This document shows, piece after piece, positions 22,528 to 33,204 of a stretch of 39,364 nt of DNA. Both the position numbers and the translations under genes were made by a program. Numbering within the stretch: position 1 is the stretch's first letter; every line of letters begins with the position of its first letter. The notes beneath the pieces were generated by a model. The model made no database searches, had not been told where the DNA came from, and was given only the letters and a program-made list of their open reading frames with translations. The stretch lies in assembly GCA_002261195.1 (NCBI GenBank), contig MVBO01000135.1, positions 1 to 39,364 on the forward strand, given 5' to 3'. This stretch comes from Bifiguratus adelaidae (lineage: Eukaryota > Mucoromycota > Endogonomycetes > Endogonales).

Positions 22528-24658
22528 CTATTGGCCGAGTTGACGCTCAAGCCAGCCAATGACGCGTTGTAACACGCGTAAATCTACCCCGAGGAGAGAG
22601 GCTACATGTCGTACGAGTTTGTAGTAGGGAGCATCATGGCCGTGTTCAGCTAGGGTATCAATCTCTTGTTCAGTAAGGATGCGCGTAGTGGTAGAATAGT
22701 GTTGGAGCGGAATAGATTGAATATCGGGTTCATTTTGTCGCTTGTAGAGGTCGGCGACCAATTCACGGTAACCGTGTGCAAGTTGTGTCATGATGGAGGA
22801 ACCGCCACGTGCCGGTTTGGTAGCTGTTTGCTCTATACTATCGTCTGTATCTCGGAAAAGTTGAGCGAGGGATTGCGCTTCCTCACGCTTTTTGCGTTTT
22901 TCTTTCGACTCCTTTTCGAGCTGCTTGCTCCACGTGGCCATATTGAGAGATGAAGCTGCAGTTGGATGATCGAGATTGTACGTTTCCGTCGCACCATCTC
23001 GCCCTTCTACCAAGTATTCTTGACAGAATTGGATGAAGTCGCGCGGGGAATCCTCGGCAAAAGATCGCACGGTTCTGGAGCAAAAAGTAGGTTTTCCTTG
23101 CATTTTCGCGAGTGAGCAACTTACTCTGCGGAGATATTGTCATAGGCCTTGACCCAGGCATCCATTTTAGCCTCCAACAATGCGATCCGTTGTCTACGTT
23201 GTTCTCTCAAGCGCTGTTTGTCCCTAAGGCTTGCCTTGTCTGATTCACCGCAGCCAAAGGACCATAAGCGCCATGCCACCACGCAACAAGCACTCAAAGC
23301 GATTTCGGGTACGTATCTGGCCATACCGGTGTCGATGTAATATGGCGTATCACGGTGGCCATGTCCGTGCAATGGTCGTGATGAACCTAGGCCATCCTGA
23401 GTATTGGTACCGGGATTTAATAGATTAAGGCATCGCGCAAAGCGAAGTGCAAGTGCCAAATACGGTGCTAGACGTGCATAAGTTGGGAGGGTCAGCGAAT
23501 GTTGAGCGCTTACCTGGCAACAACATCTCCCAGCCGAGACGGTAAAGAACGAGCGGACGATTAGGACCCATAAAGGTGACATTGCATTTCTCTGCGAAGA
23601 TTCGTGTAAAGCGTGTCACAGCATCATGGACTTTGGGCGGAGACAGGATGCGCTAGCGAAGGATAAGTTATACACTGTATGAATGACAAGGATGCCAACT
23701 TACTCTCGCTTCCAGCTCCCATCGTTGCAGGTACCAAAATCGCGCTCGTATGCTGTCAGGCATCGTTTGAGTGGCCAAATAATACGGTACACGTCCCATC
23801 AGTGCCCACCGGCACAAGTCAGCAGCAAGAATAGGAAGGCGGAGGTGGATCATGGCAAGGTATTGTAGCGCTAGGCTGTGATGGAGGAGCAATCGATTGG
23901 CTGGATCATACTTTGGAAGCTTTCTGGCGCGACGTGGTCGCTTGTGCTTGTTGGCAGTACTTGCTTCATTTATCTCGTCCGTTGCTGATGGCTTTGCTTC
24001 TTCTACATCATCTAAATCATCGAATGGGTCCTCAGCCTCCAGATCTTCAGCGGTGTAAGCGAGGGCATCCAGTATGCGATCGGCTTCTGCATCTTTTGGT
24101 TGGCTCGCCGTGGGTTGAGATACGTCTCCGACAATGTCACTACTCATTGGCACCAAATCAGATGTAGAGACAAACATGAGCCACAACTCCTTGACAACTG
24201 CCTATCATAGAGAGCGTCAGCACTATTGCCGTAACCCAAACATGCACCTTACCTCCAACTCGTTAGGGCAGCCGAAATCGCGAATCAACGCTTTTGATTG
24301 TTGCCTCAAGACATGTTGAAATCCAATATACACCATGAATCGAGCGTCGCGTCCGTGGACCACTGTACTCCATGTCAGTCACAACCGTCAACAGATCATT
24401 GCAACACTTGCCTTCGATCTGAGCTCTACTCCGATCCTCCTTCACCTTCTTTCTCTGCCTAGTTTGCCCAGCTGCATAGGCAGTGTCCTGGTCTGTCGCC
24501 TCTTCTCGCCAATGCTAAACCCTATCAATATCCGCAGGACATGTCACACCCCAATCACTTACAGCCAGTTGATGACCATATTTGCAAATGTAGAAACCCA
24601 AATCGTTCCTTTTGTACTTTCTAACACCACAGATAGGGCAAGGAGGCAACTTGGGCAT
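22528..24658 (-). CDS. RRN7: Rrn7/TAF1B-like RNA polymerase I core factor subunit
   Basis: A TFIIB-related factor that recruits RNA polymerase I to the rDNA promoter together with TBP. Seven exons (24658-24563, 24514-24412, 24362-24253, 24201-23704, 23652-23514, 23467-23125, 23074-22528) give 611 residues. The N-terminal zinc ribbon is C7-x2-C10...C25-x3-H29 (CPICG...ICKYGH), the Cys3His variant typical of Rrn7. It is followed by a basic linker and cyclin-fold-like helices (ARFMVYIGFQHVLRQQ, ELEAVVKELWLMF, APYLALALRFARCLNLL). The rest is weakly conserved, as usual for this family. One intron (24411-24363) needs a GC donor. The start codon lies only 8 nt after the TFB5 stop on the same strand, so the two genes may share a transcript. 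Confidence 0.85.
24363..24411 (-). other. GC-AG intron in RRN7
   Basis: The donor is GAAG/GCAAGT and the acceptor GTACAG. The join gives QIEVHGRDARFMVYIGFQ in the family frame. The GT three bases downstream leads to a frame that stops. Confidence 0.8.
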
Positions 24659-24666
24659 GCCCGCTC

Positions 24667-24882
24667 TCAACGCCGACCTTCGTCAGTCGTAATCACGTAA
24701 CTGTTCTCGTCCAACAATCGCTCCAATTCTGTCTTGACTTTTTCCAAATACTCGCTCACAATGAAGACGTGAGTTTCGTCCAGATGCTCAATGATGAAGT
24801 GCCACTTTTCGTCGAGTGATTTCAACAGTTCCTTGACTGTAGGGTCACATTCAATCAGCGTGCCCGATGTTGCCTTGACCAT
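24667..24882 (-). CDS. TFB5: TFB5, smallest TFIIH subunit (TTDA/GTF2H5)
   Basis: Tfb5 stabilises the TFIIH core by pairing with Tfb2 and is needed for nucleotide excision repair. Single exon of 71 residues, the standard family size. It shows the hallmark opening MVKATSGTLIECDPTVKELL and the central IIEHLDETHVFIV. I start at the ATG at 24882, because it gives the conserved MV(K/R)A opening; an in-frame start 7 codons upstream would cross into the shared promoter. The neighbouring divergent gene PEX22 begins 42 nt away and RRN7 begins 8 nt downstream, which makes this the tightest locus in the window. Confidence 0.95.
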   Translation of the reverse strand: MVKATSGTLIECDPTVKELLKSLDEKWHFIIEHLDETHVFIVSEYLEKVKTELERLLDENSYVITTDEGRR

Positions 24883-24924
24883 AACAAGTGATACAATTTC
24901 CACGTGCGTTTGCCTTTTTGCTTC
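24883..24924. promoter_or_regulatory. 42-nt divergent intergenic region of TFB5/PEX22 with a central CACGTG
   Basis: Only 42 nt separate the two start codons. The palindrome CACGTG occupies 24901-24906, exactly in the middle. It is the canonical core site for bHLH factors such as Cbf1 or Pho4. Its use here is inferred; the 5' leaders must be very short or overlap. Confidence 0.5.
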
Positions 24925-25840
24925 ATGGACAGAAAGACTCGGTGGATACGGCGACTGGTGGGGGCATCGCTGGTCTCTCTGCTCTCATTAGTCTTTGTAT
25001 GGTGGCTCAGAGTGTATTACCGCAGGATACAAAGTCGTGCAACAAAACAAGTCCAAGATGGACAAGCACAGGCAAGTGTTATATGCGATGACGGGTTTGG
25101 AGCTGTCTGGTCTAAATGCTCCATAGACATCCACGACGGCAGCTACTTCCAGCCCAGCAGAGAAAAATACATCCATTGGCTCACTGCTAGGCAACATCAT
25201 GTCAGCAAAAGCACCACGCAAGAAGCGTATCATGACGATTAGCGTCAAGAATGTAAGTGAATCTATTTTCGATACAAAGCTCACCCAGTAGACGGTCTTG
25301 TGGAATCCATCCCCTGATCTTGATACCCCCATGCACGCCTATCGAGAGCAAACACCCTTTTTACTTCAACATCTCGTCCACGCCTACGACATTTACCTCA
25401 TTGTTCAGTTCAATTCAGCCATGGATCGGGATCAAGTGGTGGAATTGCTCAACAAGAGTGGACTAATTGATGGAAAGATTGGAGACGTTCTGCCAGCGAG
25501 CCAAAAGGTAAAACAGAAAGGGACCGGTGTACTTGATCCACGCAAGATCCTCTTTTGCTCCACCTCGGAAGGCAAGGCACACATAATTCGACATATTTCG
25601 CCTCATACGCACGTGGAAGGCGGTTGGGAAGGCGATGACGGAGAAGACGTGGTTCGTCTAGTGAGACGATTCGTTGGACGACTCATATGGGTAATTACGA
25701 AACGCAGGCGAAGTAGTTTCTTTACGCCCGAAGGACCAAAGAATGCAGGCGAGGAAGATATCGTTGCGGACAACGTCGAGATCACTGAACGCATGATGGA
25801 ATCATCACTGAGCCAGGAAGCAGGTATACAGCAGACCTAA
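24925..25840 (+). CDS. PEX22: Pex22-like peroxisome membrane protein
   Basis: Pex22 anchors the E2 Pex4 at the peroxisome for recycling of the import receptor Pex5. Three exons (24925-25071, 25127-25252, 25292-25840) give 273 residues. A short basic N-terminus is followed by one membrane helix (about 11-32, LVGASLVSLLSLVFVWWLRVYY). Next come a polar Ser/Thr/Ala linker and a cytosolic Rossmann-like domain with KKRIMTISVKNTVLWNP, DIYLIVQF, LLNKSGLIDG and KILFCSTSEGKAHIIRHISPHTHVEGG. The last motif is the clearest Pex22 signature. The first intron (25072-25126) has a GC donor. Pex22 is poorly conserved between fungi, so I hold this slightly below certainty. It converges on the SDR gene, with 91 nt between stops. 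Confidence 0.85.
25072..25126 (+). other. GC-AG intron in PEX22
   Basis: The donor is CACAG/GCAAGT and the acceptor CCATAG, phase 0. Reading through instead gives a frame that ends at 25242 and loses the Pex22 domain. Confidence 0.8.
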
Positions 25841-25931
25841 ATCAGTGTACTGTAGATTAGGGCAAAAATTACAAGTAAACCAAGGTACTAATCGAAACTC
25901 TCGGGATATATGCCTTGATATCCGACTCCAT

Positions 25932-27092
25932 CTATTTACTCTTGGTCTGGAGTTTTCGATCCGCCTTAATGGCGCGATAGTCTCCATTCAAACCAATAAC
26001 CAACTTCATAATCTCGGTAAAGACATTCCAGTCAAGAATTTTGGTCATTGCGATTTTCATCATCACGGTGGTAATGCCTATAGGCAAAGAGGAGATGAGA
26101 TAGGGCATGAAGAGTATGCGGCGACGAACCTTGATCAGCTACAACCACCTTGCCAGCATTACGAGCAATGGTATCGGCAATGACAGATGGAGGGGACGAA
26201 AACTTGTGTGAAAGGTGAAGGACGGACATTTTGCCGGCGTTGGAGTAGAAGTTGGAATCAATGGGAGAAGGATGCTAAGGAAAGCAAGGACGGGCGCTCA
26301 GTACGTGCCCACAACCCATCGCTGGGACCCACTTACGATAACGAGGATGTCAATACCGTCCTCTTTCAATTCGGCAGCCAAGGAAGCCGCAAACGTAGTC
26401 AAGAAAGCCTTCGTTGACGCTAATAGTGACAAAACGGATGAATATGGCCCGCCTTCCATCAGACCCAGATGCATGACCTACCATACAACGCGGCAGCAGG
26501 ATTAGGGATAAAGCCTGCGCTGCTACTCGTAAAGGTAATCAATCCCTTGATGCCCTCTTCCACCATACGTTTCGAGAAATGATGCGTCAAGATGACCGCA
26601 GCCGTAGCATTGACGTTATAGTTGGCCATGACGCGCTCAAAGGGCATATCCGGTAGGATTCCCGGAGCAATGAATCCGGCGTTATTACACACGATGGAAA
26701 TGCGGATATCTTTGGTTTGCTCAATGACTTGAGGCAGAAAGTCTGGCTTGGCGAGGTTGCATCCGATAAATCGAAATTGTACTTGAGGAAAGTCCTTGAC
26801 GATGCTCGTCTTGAAAGAGGCCAAAGTAGCGTCATCTAGAGCAACAATGACCACGTTGATCTGCTGACGGGCAAACTTGCGAACGATGGCGGCGCCGATG
26901 CCAGATGACCCACCGGTGACCAATGCCCTGAGGTGGGATCAGAACAGCAAGTGCGACATCACTTACTCACCATTCCGCATTGTATTTCTTCTTCAAGTTC
27001 TGCTCTTCACATCCATAAGCACCATAGAGAACAAGTGCCAAGTAGGGCAATACCACAATAGCTCCTATCAAAGCAAACACGGTGCCTATCAT
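25932..27092 (-). CDS. Membrane-anchored short-chain dehydrogenase/reductase, with an apparent frameshift
   Basis: An NAD(P)H-dependent SDR, probably on the ER and resembling lipid-type reductases (ketosphinganine or 3-ketoacyl-CoA reductase-like); substrate not assigned. Exons: 27092-26971, 26927-26482, 26419-26337 and 26274 onward. An N-terminal membrane helix (about 2-28) precedes WALVTGGSSGIG (cofactor loop, 41-52), a CNNAG motif, Ser in TSSSAGF (about 175-177) and the catalytic Tyr189-A-S-T-Lys193 formed across intron 2. In the last exon the good frame breaks near 26121-26132. After VVVADQG the coding-like continuation with a second hydrophobic segment (LFMPYLISSLPIGITTVM) and a charged end lies one base later and stops at 25932. 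The unshifted frame ends at about 26032 with an atypical polar tail. This could be a real mutation or a base-call error. Confidence 0.75.
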
Positions 27093-27255
27093 AGCCAAAT
27101 AGTTTCAGAAATTCCCGGGTCCAAGGAATAAAGGGGGAAAAAGCTCAAGATTGCTTTTCATGGTGCAATTTCGCTTTTTCATTTGGAGCGAAAACACAAT
27201 TGTTATAAAGCCTCCACAGTCTATAAAGCGGTTATATACAGTAATTGCAAACTTA

Positions 27256-30200
27256 TTATGATCTGTTGTTGGGGAGATTACCAGCAGCAGATGCGGAACC
27301 AGAGGCACCAGCAGAAGTACCTCTCAAGACTTGACCAGCATGATTGGCCTAAGGAAAAATTGTCAGTATAAATTCTCTAAAAGCATAAGCGAGTATATCC
27401 TACCTGAATGGAGGAGAAGCGACGCATCTCATTGGGCTCCATGCTGAACTTGCGATCACCAGACGCGATCTTGCGACCAAAGGTGGATGGACGACGGACT
27501 TCCAAACTACGAGTGCGGTTGGCGTAGAGTCTGCCAGAAGTAGACACAACAGAGGAGCGGCGGGAAGCGGCTCCCTCAGTTTGTTGCAGACGATCGGCAA
27601 CGACAACCTTGGTGGGCTTGAAGATACGTTGCATGGCGAACTTGATTCCGTCCAAAGGCACGAACCAAATGAAGTTCCAAATCCAAGCAATACCAGCCAT
27701 AGGCCAGCCACATCCCATAATGTCAGTGAAGCCCCAATTGGCGTAGACAGCGATGAAGGTGGCAACAAGTTGAGCGACAATGAAAGCAGCCATCAAGTAG
27801 GTCGAAGGACGTTCCATGAAGAAAAAGCCTTGGGAACGAGTAATGAAGATAAGACCTTGAGAGATAGTTGAGACTTGCAAGTAGACAACGGCGTGCAATC
27901 TGTAATCGTTTGGGTTGTTGTTCACTTGCGATACACCATCCAAAGAGAAGTAAGGAATACCGAAGGTACGCTGGAAGAACGTGGTGTCATAGATAACAAT
28001 GAAGAACACGATGGTGGACAACGCCAAGTACAAGCCGTAAACAATAGCGTACGAGAAAATCTCCTTCAAGTTCCATTGGTCAGGGTAAGGAGAAGGCCTA
28101 ACTCTGTCCGTGGAAATAGTCATGATGGTACCATCATTGAGAATGGCAAGAATCAGGACCAAGAAAGGAGGGAAGTCGAACTTGTAAGCGAAAGCGAGCA
28201 TAGCGAAACCGACGACAACACGAATGGTGACAGAGCAAGTGTAGATGGAGTAGTTTCTCATACGTTGGAAAATTTGACGAGATCCAGTGATGGCTTCAAT
28301 AATGACAGAGAGACCGGGTTCAGTAAGGACGATATCAGCAGCGGAACGAGCAGCATCGGAAGCATCGGCAACAGCAATACCAACATTGGCCTTGGAGAGG
28401 GCAGGAGCATCGTTGACACCATCGCCCGTCATAGCAGTCATGTGACCCATCTTTTGGAGACGTTCAACAATTTCGTACTTGTGCTCGGGGTATACACCAG
28501 CAAAACCATCAGCTTCCAAAACCATGTGGTCCAAATCCTTATAGCCAGACTCCGGAGGAGGACCATCCTTAAGGCACTTGGACAAGAACATGTTATCACC
28601 CATACCGAGACGACGACCAGTTTCCTTGGCAATAGCCAATTGATCACCAGTAATCATCTTAACTTGAACACCGAGAGCTTGAGCACGATCAATGGTTTCT
28701 TTGGTATCCTCACGTGGAGGATCATAAATAGGAAGAAGACCAACAAGGCGCCAACCAAGACCTTTACCATCGACAGTACCGTCAGGAACCTCATCAACAG
28801 CAACAGCGAGAGCACGGAGACCACGGCGAGCATATTCATCGACATCATCGTTCAAAGCCTTGATTTGAGCCTCATCCTTGTCACGGGTACAGAGATCCAA
28901 GATAGTGTGAGACATACCCTTGGCGACACGAAGAACCTTGCCATCAGATTGACGCTTGTAGGTCATTTCAGTACGCTTGATAACAGGGTTGAAAGGCTCA
29001 AAGTGTAACTCCTCGACGCCTTCACGAGCCATCTTGGGATCAGGAAGAGAGTTGACAATACAGGTATCGATGGCATCCATGTTTTGGGTTCGGCTAGCGT
29101 AAGTAGAAAGCAAGATAATGTCGTCGCCATTGAATTCAGCGTACTGCTTGATGGTTGGCTTGTCAACAACAAGCTTGTTGAGAGTGAGAGTACCAGTTTT
29201 GTCAGAGCAGAGAATGGTGACAGCAGCCATCTCTTCAATAGCGGTAATACGGGTAACAATAGCCTTATGCTCGGCGAGTTGCTTAGCACCAATAGCGAGA
29301 GTAACAGACAATACAGTGGGCATAGCAATGGGAATACCACCAATGAGCAAGACGAGGAAATTGTTGATACCACGACGGTATTCGTAACGGAATGAAGGGG
29401 CACCATAGAGAATGATGATTTCAAGAACCAAGAAGATACCGATGGTGACCATACAGAAGTTACCGATCTTGGCCAAGATAGATTGCAAGTGACCCATTTC
29501 ATCACTAGAGCTACCAACAAGCTTCGCGGCACGTCCAAAGAAGGTATTGATACCGGTACCGATAACAACAGCTTCAGCTTCACCTTGCTTAACCGTAGAT
29601 CCAGAGAAGATTTCATCACCAGCCTCTTTGGTGACAGGGAGAGATTCACCAGTCAAGGCGGCTTCATCAATAGAGACTTGACCGTGGGCAGTGATCAAAC
29701 GAGCATCAGCGGGAACGATGTCACCCAATTTCATGGAAACGACATCACCGGGAACCAATTCGGCTGAATCAACAGATTTCCACTCGCCATCACGCTTAAC
29801 CTTGGCCTCAGGAGCCAAAGACTCCATGAGAGCTTGGACAGCATTTCCGGCTTGGCGTTCTTCCCAGAAACCAATGGTGGCGTTAGCCAACAAGAGGAGA
29901 ATAATACCGATGAAATCTTCCCAATCCGGAGGTTGACTCACACCGTTCATAGGACCGTTGGAAAGCGCAATAGCGACAATTGCGGCAGCTTCCATGACCC
30001 AGGAAAGAGGGTTCCACATGAAACCCAAAAATTGCAAAAAGGGGTTCTGCTCCTTGTGCTCGAGCTTGTTTGGTCCAAACTACTCTCGCGCGTTAGTACC
30101 ATGGTTGCGCAAACGTGTCACCATATCGATTGTGCCACCCCACCCAAATGTGTAAACAGAATGTGACTGTCATTGCAATTTGGGCCGGTAGCACAAAATT

Positions 30201-30608
30201 TTTCCATGGGCTGTTTACTCACCTTTTCAATACGAGCCTGGGCTTCTTGACTGGTCAAACCTTCGGGTGACGTCCTATTATCATTGAATGATTAGCTCCA
30301 ATATTCGAAAACAGTACCCTGGGATTAAAGCGGCGCACAAATGCCACGCAAGACATGAAATAGGCCGATACTTACTGAAGAATTTGGTAGACATCCCCTT
30401 GCTCCATAGTGGAGAGATCAAACTTTTCCTTGTCATAAAGCTCCTCAACAGTGAGATTCATGCCGTTAGGGACGTCGATGGCGGCGTGGCTGGGCTTTTC
30501 ATTACCAGCTTCGTTACCGTTGAGGACATTGCCCGTGTCAGCCCCGTTGGCTTCCGGTGCTGGTGATTGTTGTTGCTCCACCTTTGGTTCCTCAGATGGG
30601 GCAGACAT
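27256..30608 (-). CDS. PMA1: Plasma-membrane H+-ATPase (P3A-type)
   Basis: The main proton pump, which energises nutrient uptake and sets cytosolic pH. Four exons (30608-30376, 30274-30223, 30079-27404, 27348-27256) give 1017 residues. After an acidic, Gln-rich N-terminus come FGPNKLEHKEQNPFLQFLGF, the actuator loop with LTGES, the phosphorylation site DKTGTLT with Asp388, the hinge TGDGVNDAP, and transmembrane segments M4 (GGIPIAMPTVLSV) and M5-M10. The C-terminal regulatory tail is basic and Ser-rich (RRSSVVS, RRPSTFGRK, MRRFSSIQ), with several possible kinase sites. The last 31-residue exon is Ala/Gly/Ser-rich. Intron 2 has a textbook ACTAAC branch site. Codon choice is strongly biased, as for a highly expressed gene, and this creates long open antisense frames (for example 27875-29008 +) that are not genes. 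Confidence 0.98.
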
Positions 30609-30821
30609 GTTGATAGATCTCGATGAACGTAGAGTAGCGAGCACTGATGATAGGTGTTTCAACCAAGGTGAAGAGTTGGGAGGATGAAACTAAAAAGATT
30701 GAATAGCCGACACCGGGCAATGCTGAGTGAAGCTATGCACCAGTAGAACGAACTGAAAAATAACAGATAAGAAAGAAAGGGGAAAAGATGTTCAAAAGGC
30801 GAAACAAATAGCGACGGAGTT

Positions 30822-30829
30822 CTTATATA
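30822..30829 (-). promoter_or_regulatory. Candidate TATA box of PMA1
   Basis: TATATAAG on the minus strand, about 215 nt upstream of the PMA1 ATG. A pyrimidine-rich leader (CTTTTCCCCTTTCTTTCTT) lies between. Position and sequence fit a strong fungal promoter; not proven. Confidence 0.5.
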
Positions 30830-30886
30830 CGGCCCGCTGGTTTTGTTTTTTTCCACCTTTTTTCTGGAGGGGGGAGGGGTAGGCAA

Positions 30887-33204
30887 AGGATTAGAACGTT
30901 TTTCCTTTCATCGTCATTTGTCATTGCAAGGGTCGACACGCTCATTGCCATATATGGTGTATTGTGGCATGCGGTGTCTTAGAGCCATACATCCCACGCG
31001 CCCATGTTAAACCTTTCGAGAACCCGGAGGCCCAAAGTGGGAAGTTGATACACGAATATGATTGGTAGATGGATGTCACATGTCACACACAGGATCAGTA
31101 GCTTGGCAAGTGCAATCTTGAATTCAAACTCCGCAACTCTGAAGGGTACTTTTTTATCCGAGTGACGAGGTCCGCCGGGTCGGGTACTTAATGGTGAGTG
31201 TGGAGGAATACGGTAGACAAGGCTTATGAGTGGCTTTAGATGTGCATTTGCGAAGTTTTAACTATATACATTATGCTTCATGCAATGTGACTAACCTGGA
31301 TACTTCTCGAAAGCCTGAAATAGGCTGATGACATGACGCGACCAAAAATACCTCGGTCATTGAAAAAATCAATGATTAAAGTGAAATTGCTTTTACCTAA
31401 TATCCCGTTCCACGGTTTGATAAGCTATTCCATGCCGCGATAGTATTGTATGTGGCATCATCCCATCACCCTGCGGTTGCGCCTTGATAGCCTATGAGAG
31501 CACTCAAGAACTTAATTACTGACACGCGATCACCATACTTGATATCAATTGATATCAATTTACTGATCTCTCTCCATCTCCCACTTACCCCATTGTGTTG
31601 AACTAATTTACGAAAATTGATGCAGTGGAAGGATTGTAAGGGCACGGAGAAGGCAGTGTGACATGCGCATGCAGTGTGAGGAATTTCTAAGAAGACCCTA
31701 GGGATGCGCCAAGACACTATCCTATTCAGAAGCCACTAGCGTTGGTTATAGTTACCATTGGCATGTACGAAAAGCAATGTAGCTCCCCTATTCTGTGTAC
31801 AACCTTGAGAAATGTTCCTGATGCTCAGTCTCCGCGTTTGCTCCGTAATTGGAAGTTTCTCGTATTTCCAGCATGGAATTGACGGCAAAATTGCTTACTA
31901 GGCTCGTAATCTACATTCTGTATTAAAGAATGGCGCGCTTCTTGACAGGGAGCCACCATTCCCTTCCTCCTTAGCCTCTTGCGGCTTTACATTGTGGCAT
32001 AGTTTTTTAGATGATTTTTACAGGTCTTCCTTAAAAAGCACGGTCTAATTATCGGAGAGCAAATAACGTCATAGAACAACGTGGGTATAGCAGTATGTCA
32101 ACTTGAATGGATCAGTGTCTTGGTTTACCCAATATCACTCCTTGTATGAGGCTACCACAATTTTTAGTATCCGACAACCACGCTATCTATCTTACCCAAC
32201 TGGCGTTAATTATTAGCCGATAATCGCTCAACGTCTAAACACGGATGATCAGGGGCTGCCGGTTCACTCGTATTTAACCGTGAGGGGATAAACTATATTA
32301 CCGCTGATCTACGCGGAAGGCGCCGTTGTGTAGTGGTTGTGTACCACCGTCGGATCTTGAAGAATAAGGTGGGCTTACGCGTTACGTTATATGGCCGTTT
32401 GCGAATCACGTTGTAGCGGAGATTGTCATGGGCGGCAGCAGACTATCGGTGTCTGCAAGCTTACGTACACCTTTATGCATCCACGCTTTGGGCATCGTCA
32501 CGCGATCCGTGCTTGAACTGGAGGAACTTGCTCAAGTCAGGATCGATCTGTGAGCCCACCTATTGGTGCAACGTTATAGGAGATAACGCTATTGGTGGTG
32601 CTGATATCCAAATATAGAGTTAATGCGGGTCAATCCGATGGCCTATCATGGCTCTGTTCAGACTACCCAAAGTTGCACGCTGGTTGAACTTCGACTATCG
32701 CGTGGCCTCCGGGATGATCGGCAGTGATCCATGGAATGCAAGCAGGATTGTTTTACATAACATCCGCTGCTCTTTGCTTGGTGAAGATTACGTTGCCCCG
32801 TTATTGGGCTTGATCTCTTGCCAGTGACACATGTAGATGTCTGGGAACAGCTGGATACTCTAAATGACATGGCTGCCAATTAACGTGTATTGCTCGGTAA
32901 CACCTTACCGGGAGCATTCCACTTGTTTTCGCAGTGAATTAGGATATCTCTGTAGTCTTCCTTGTCTGTTTGTATGGACCCTCATTGCGAATCCAAAATT
33001 GCCAGTTGTGATCCAATCTGGTTCCTGTGCACCCCCTATGTTTTTGATGCCCAGACTCAGTGACATGCTTCCCTGGCAACTGCCCCATTCTGTCTCTCCG
33101 GAGAGAAGCCATGACAGAGCAGTGTATTCCTTCCGCAGGGAGACAATGACGACGACGCACTAAATTGGAAATCTGGAGTCACAATTGTTGGCACACTGAA
33201 CACG
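30887..33204. other. Gene-poor stretch of about 2.3 kb between PMA1 and GET2
   Basis: By far the longest stretch without a supported gene. The PMA1-proximal part is presumably its promoter. 31.0-32.3 kb is AT-rich with short frames only; it contains a 20-bp perfect palindrome at 31539-31558. 32.3-33.2 kb has several overlapping frames of 60-100 codons that lack recognisable domains or splice joins. I found no tRNA, rRNA, transposase remnant or terminal repeats. It may hold regulatory DNA, noncoding RNA or very old decayed sequence. Confidence 0.6.
31539..31558. repeat. Perfect 20-bp palindrome TTGATATCAATTGATATCAA
   Basis: The sequence equals its own reverse complement. It also contains the 10-bp unit GATATCAATT twice in tandem (31541-31560). 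It sits in the AT-rich gap upstream of PMA1, where short AT palindromes are not rare. A protein-binding site is possible. Confidence 0.6.

Noticed and set aside
1-24882. A functional cluster of transcription factors (TBP, Rrn7, TFB5)
   Set aside because: TBP is more than 20 kb from the other two with many unrelated genes between, so linkage looks like chance. Only the RRN7-TFB5 spacing is notable.
27875-29008. 377-codon open frame antisense to PMA1
   Set aside because: It is a shadow of strong codon bias in PMA1. The translation is Asn/Thr/Ser-rich with no domain and lies entirely within the ATPase coding exon.
32332-32400. A tRNA-like A-box (TGTAGTGGTTGTGTACC)
   Set aside because: No B-box (GGTTCGANTCC) at a proper distance, and the arms do not pair as a cloverleaf.
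32648-32826. 58-codon frame with a plausible composition (MALFRLPKVARW...)
   Set aside because: Short, no domain, no supporting splice joins or neighbours. Not enough for a gene call.
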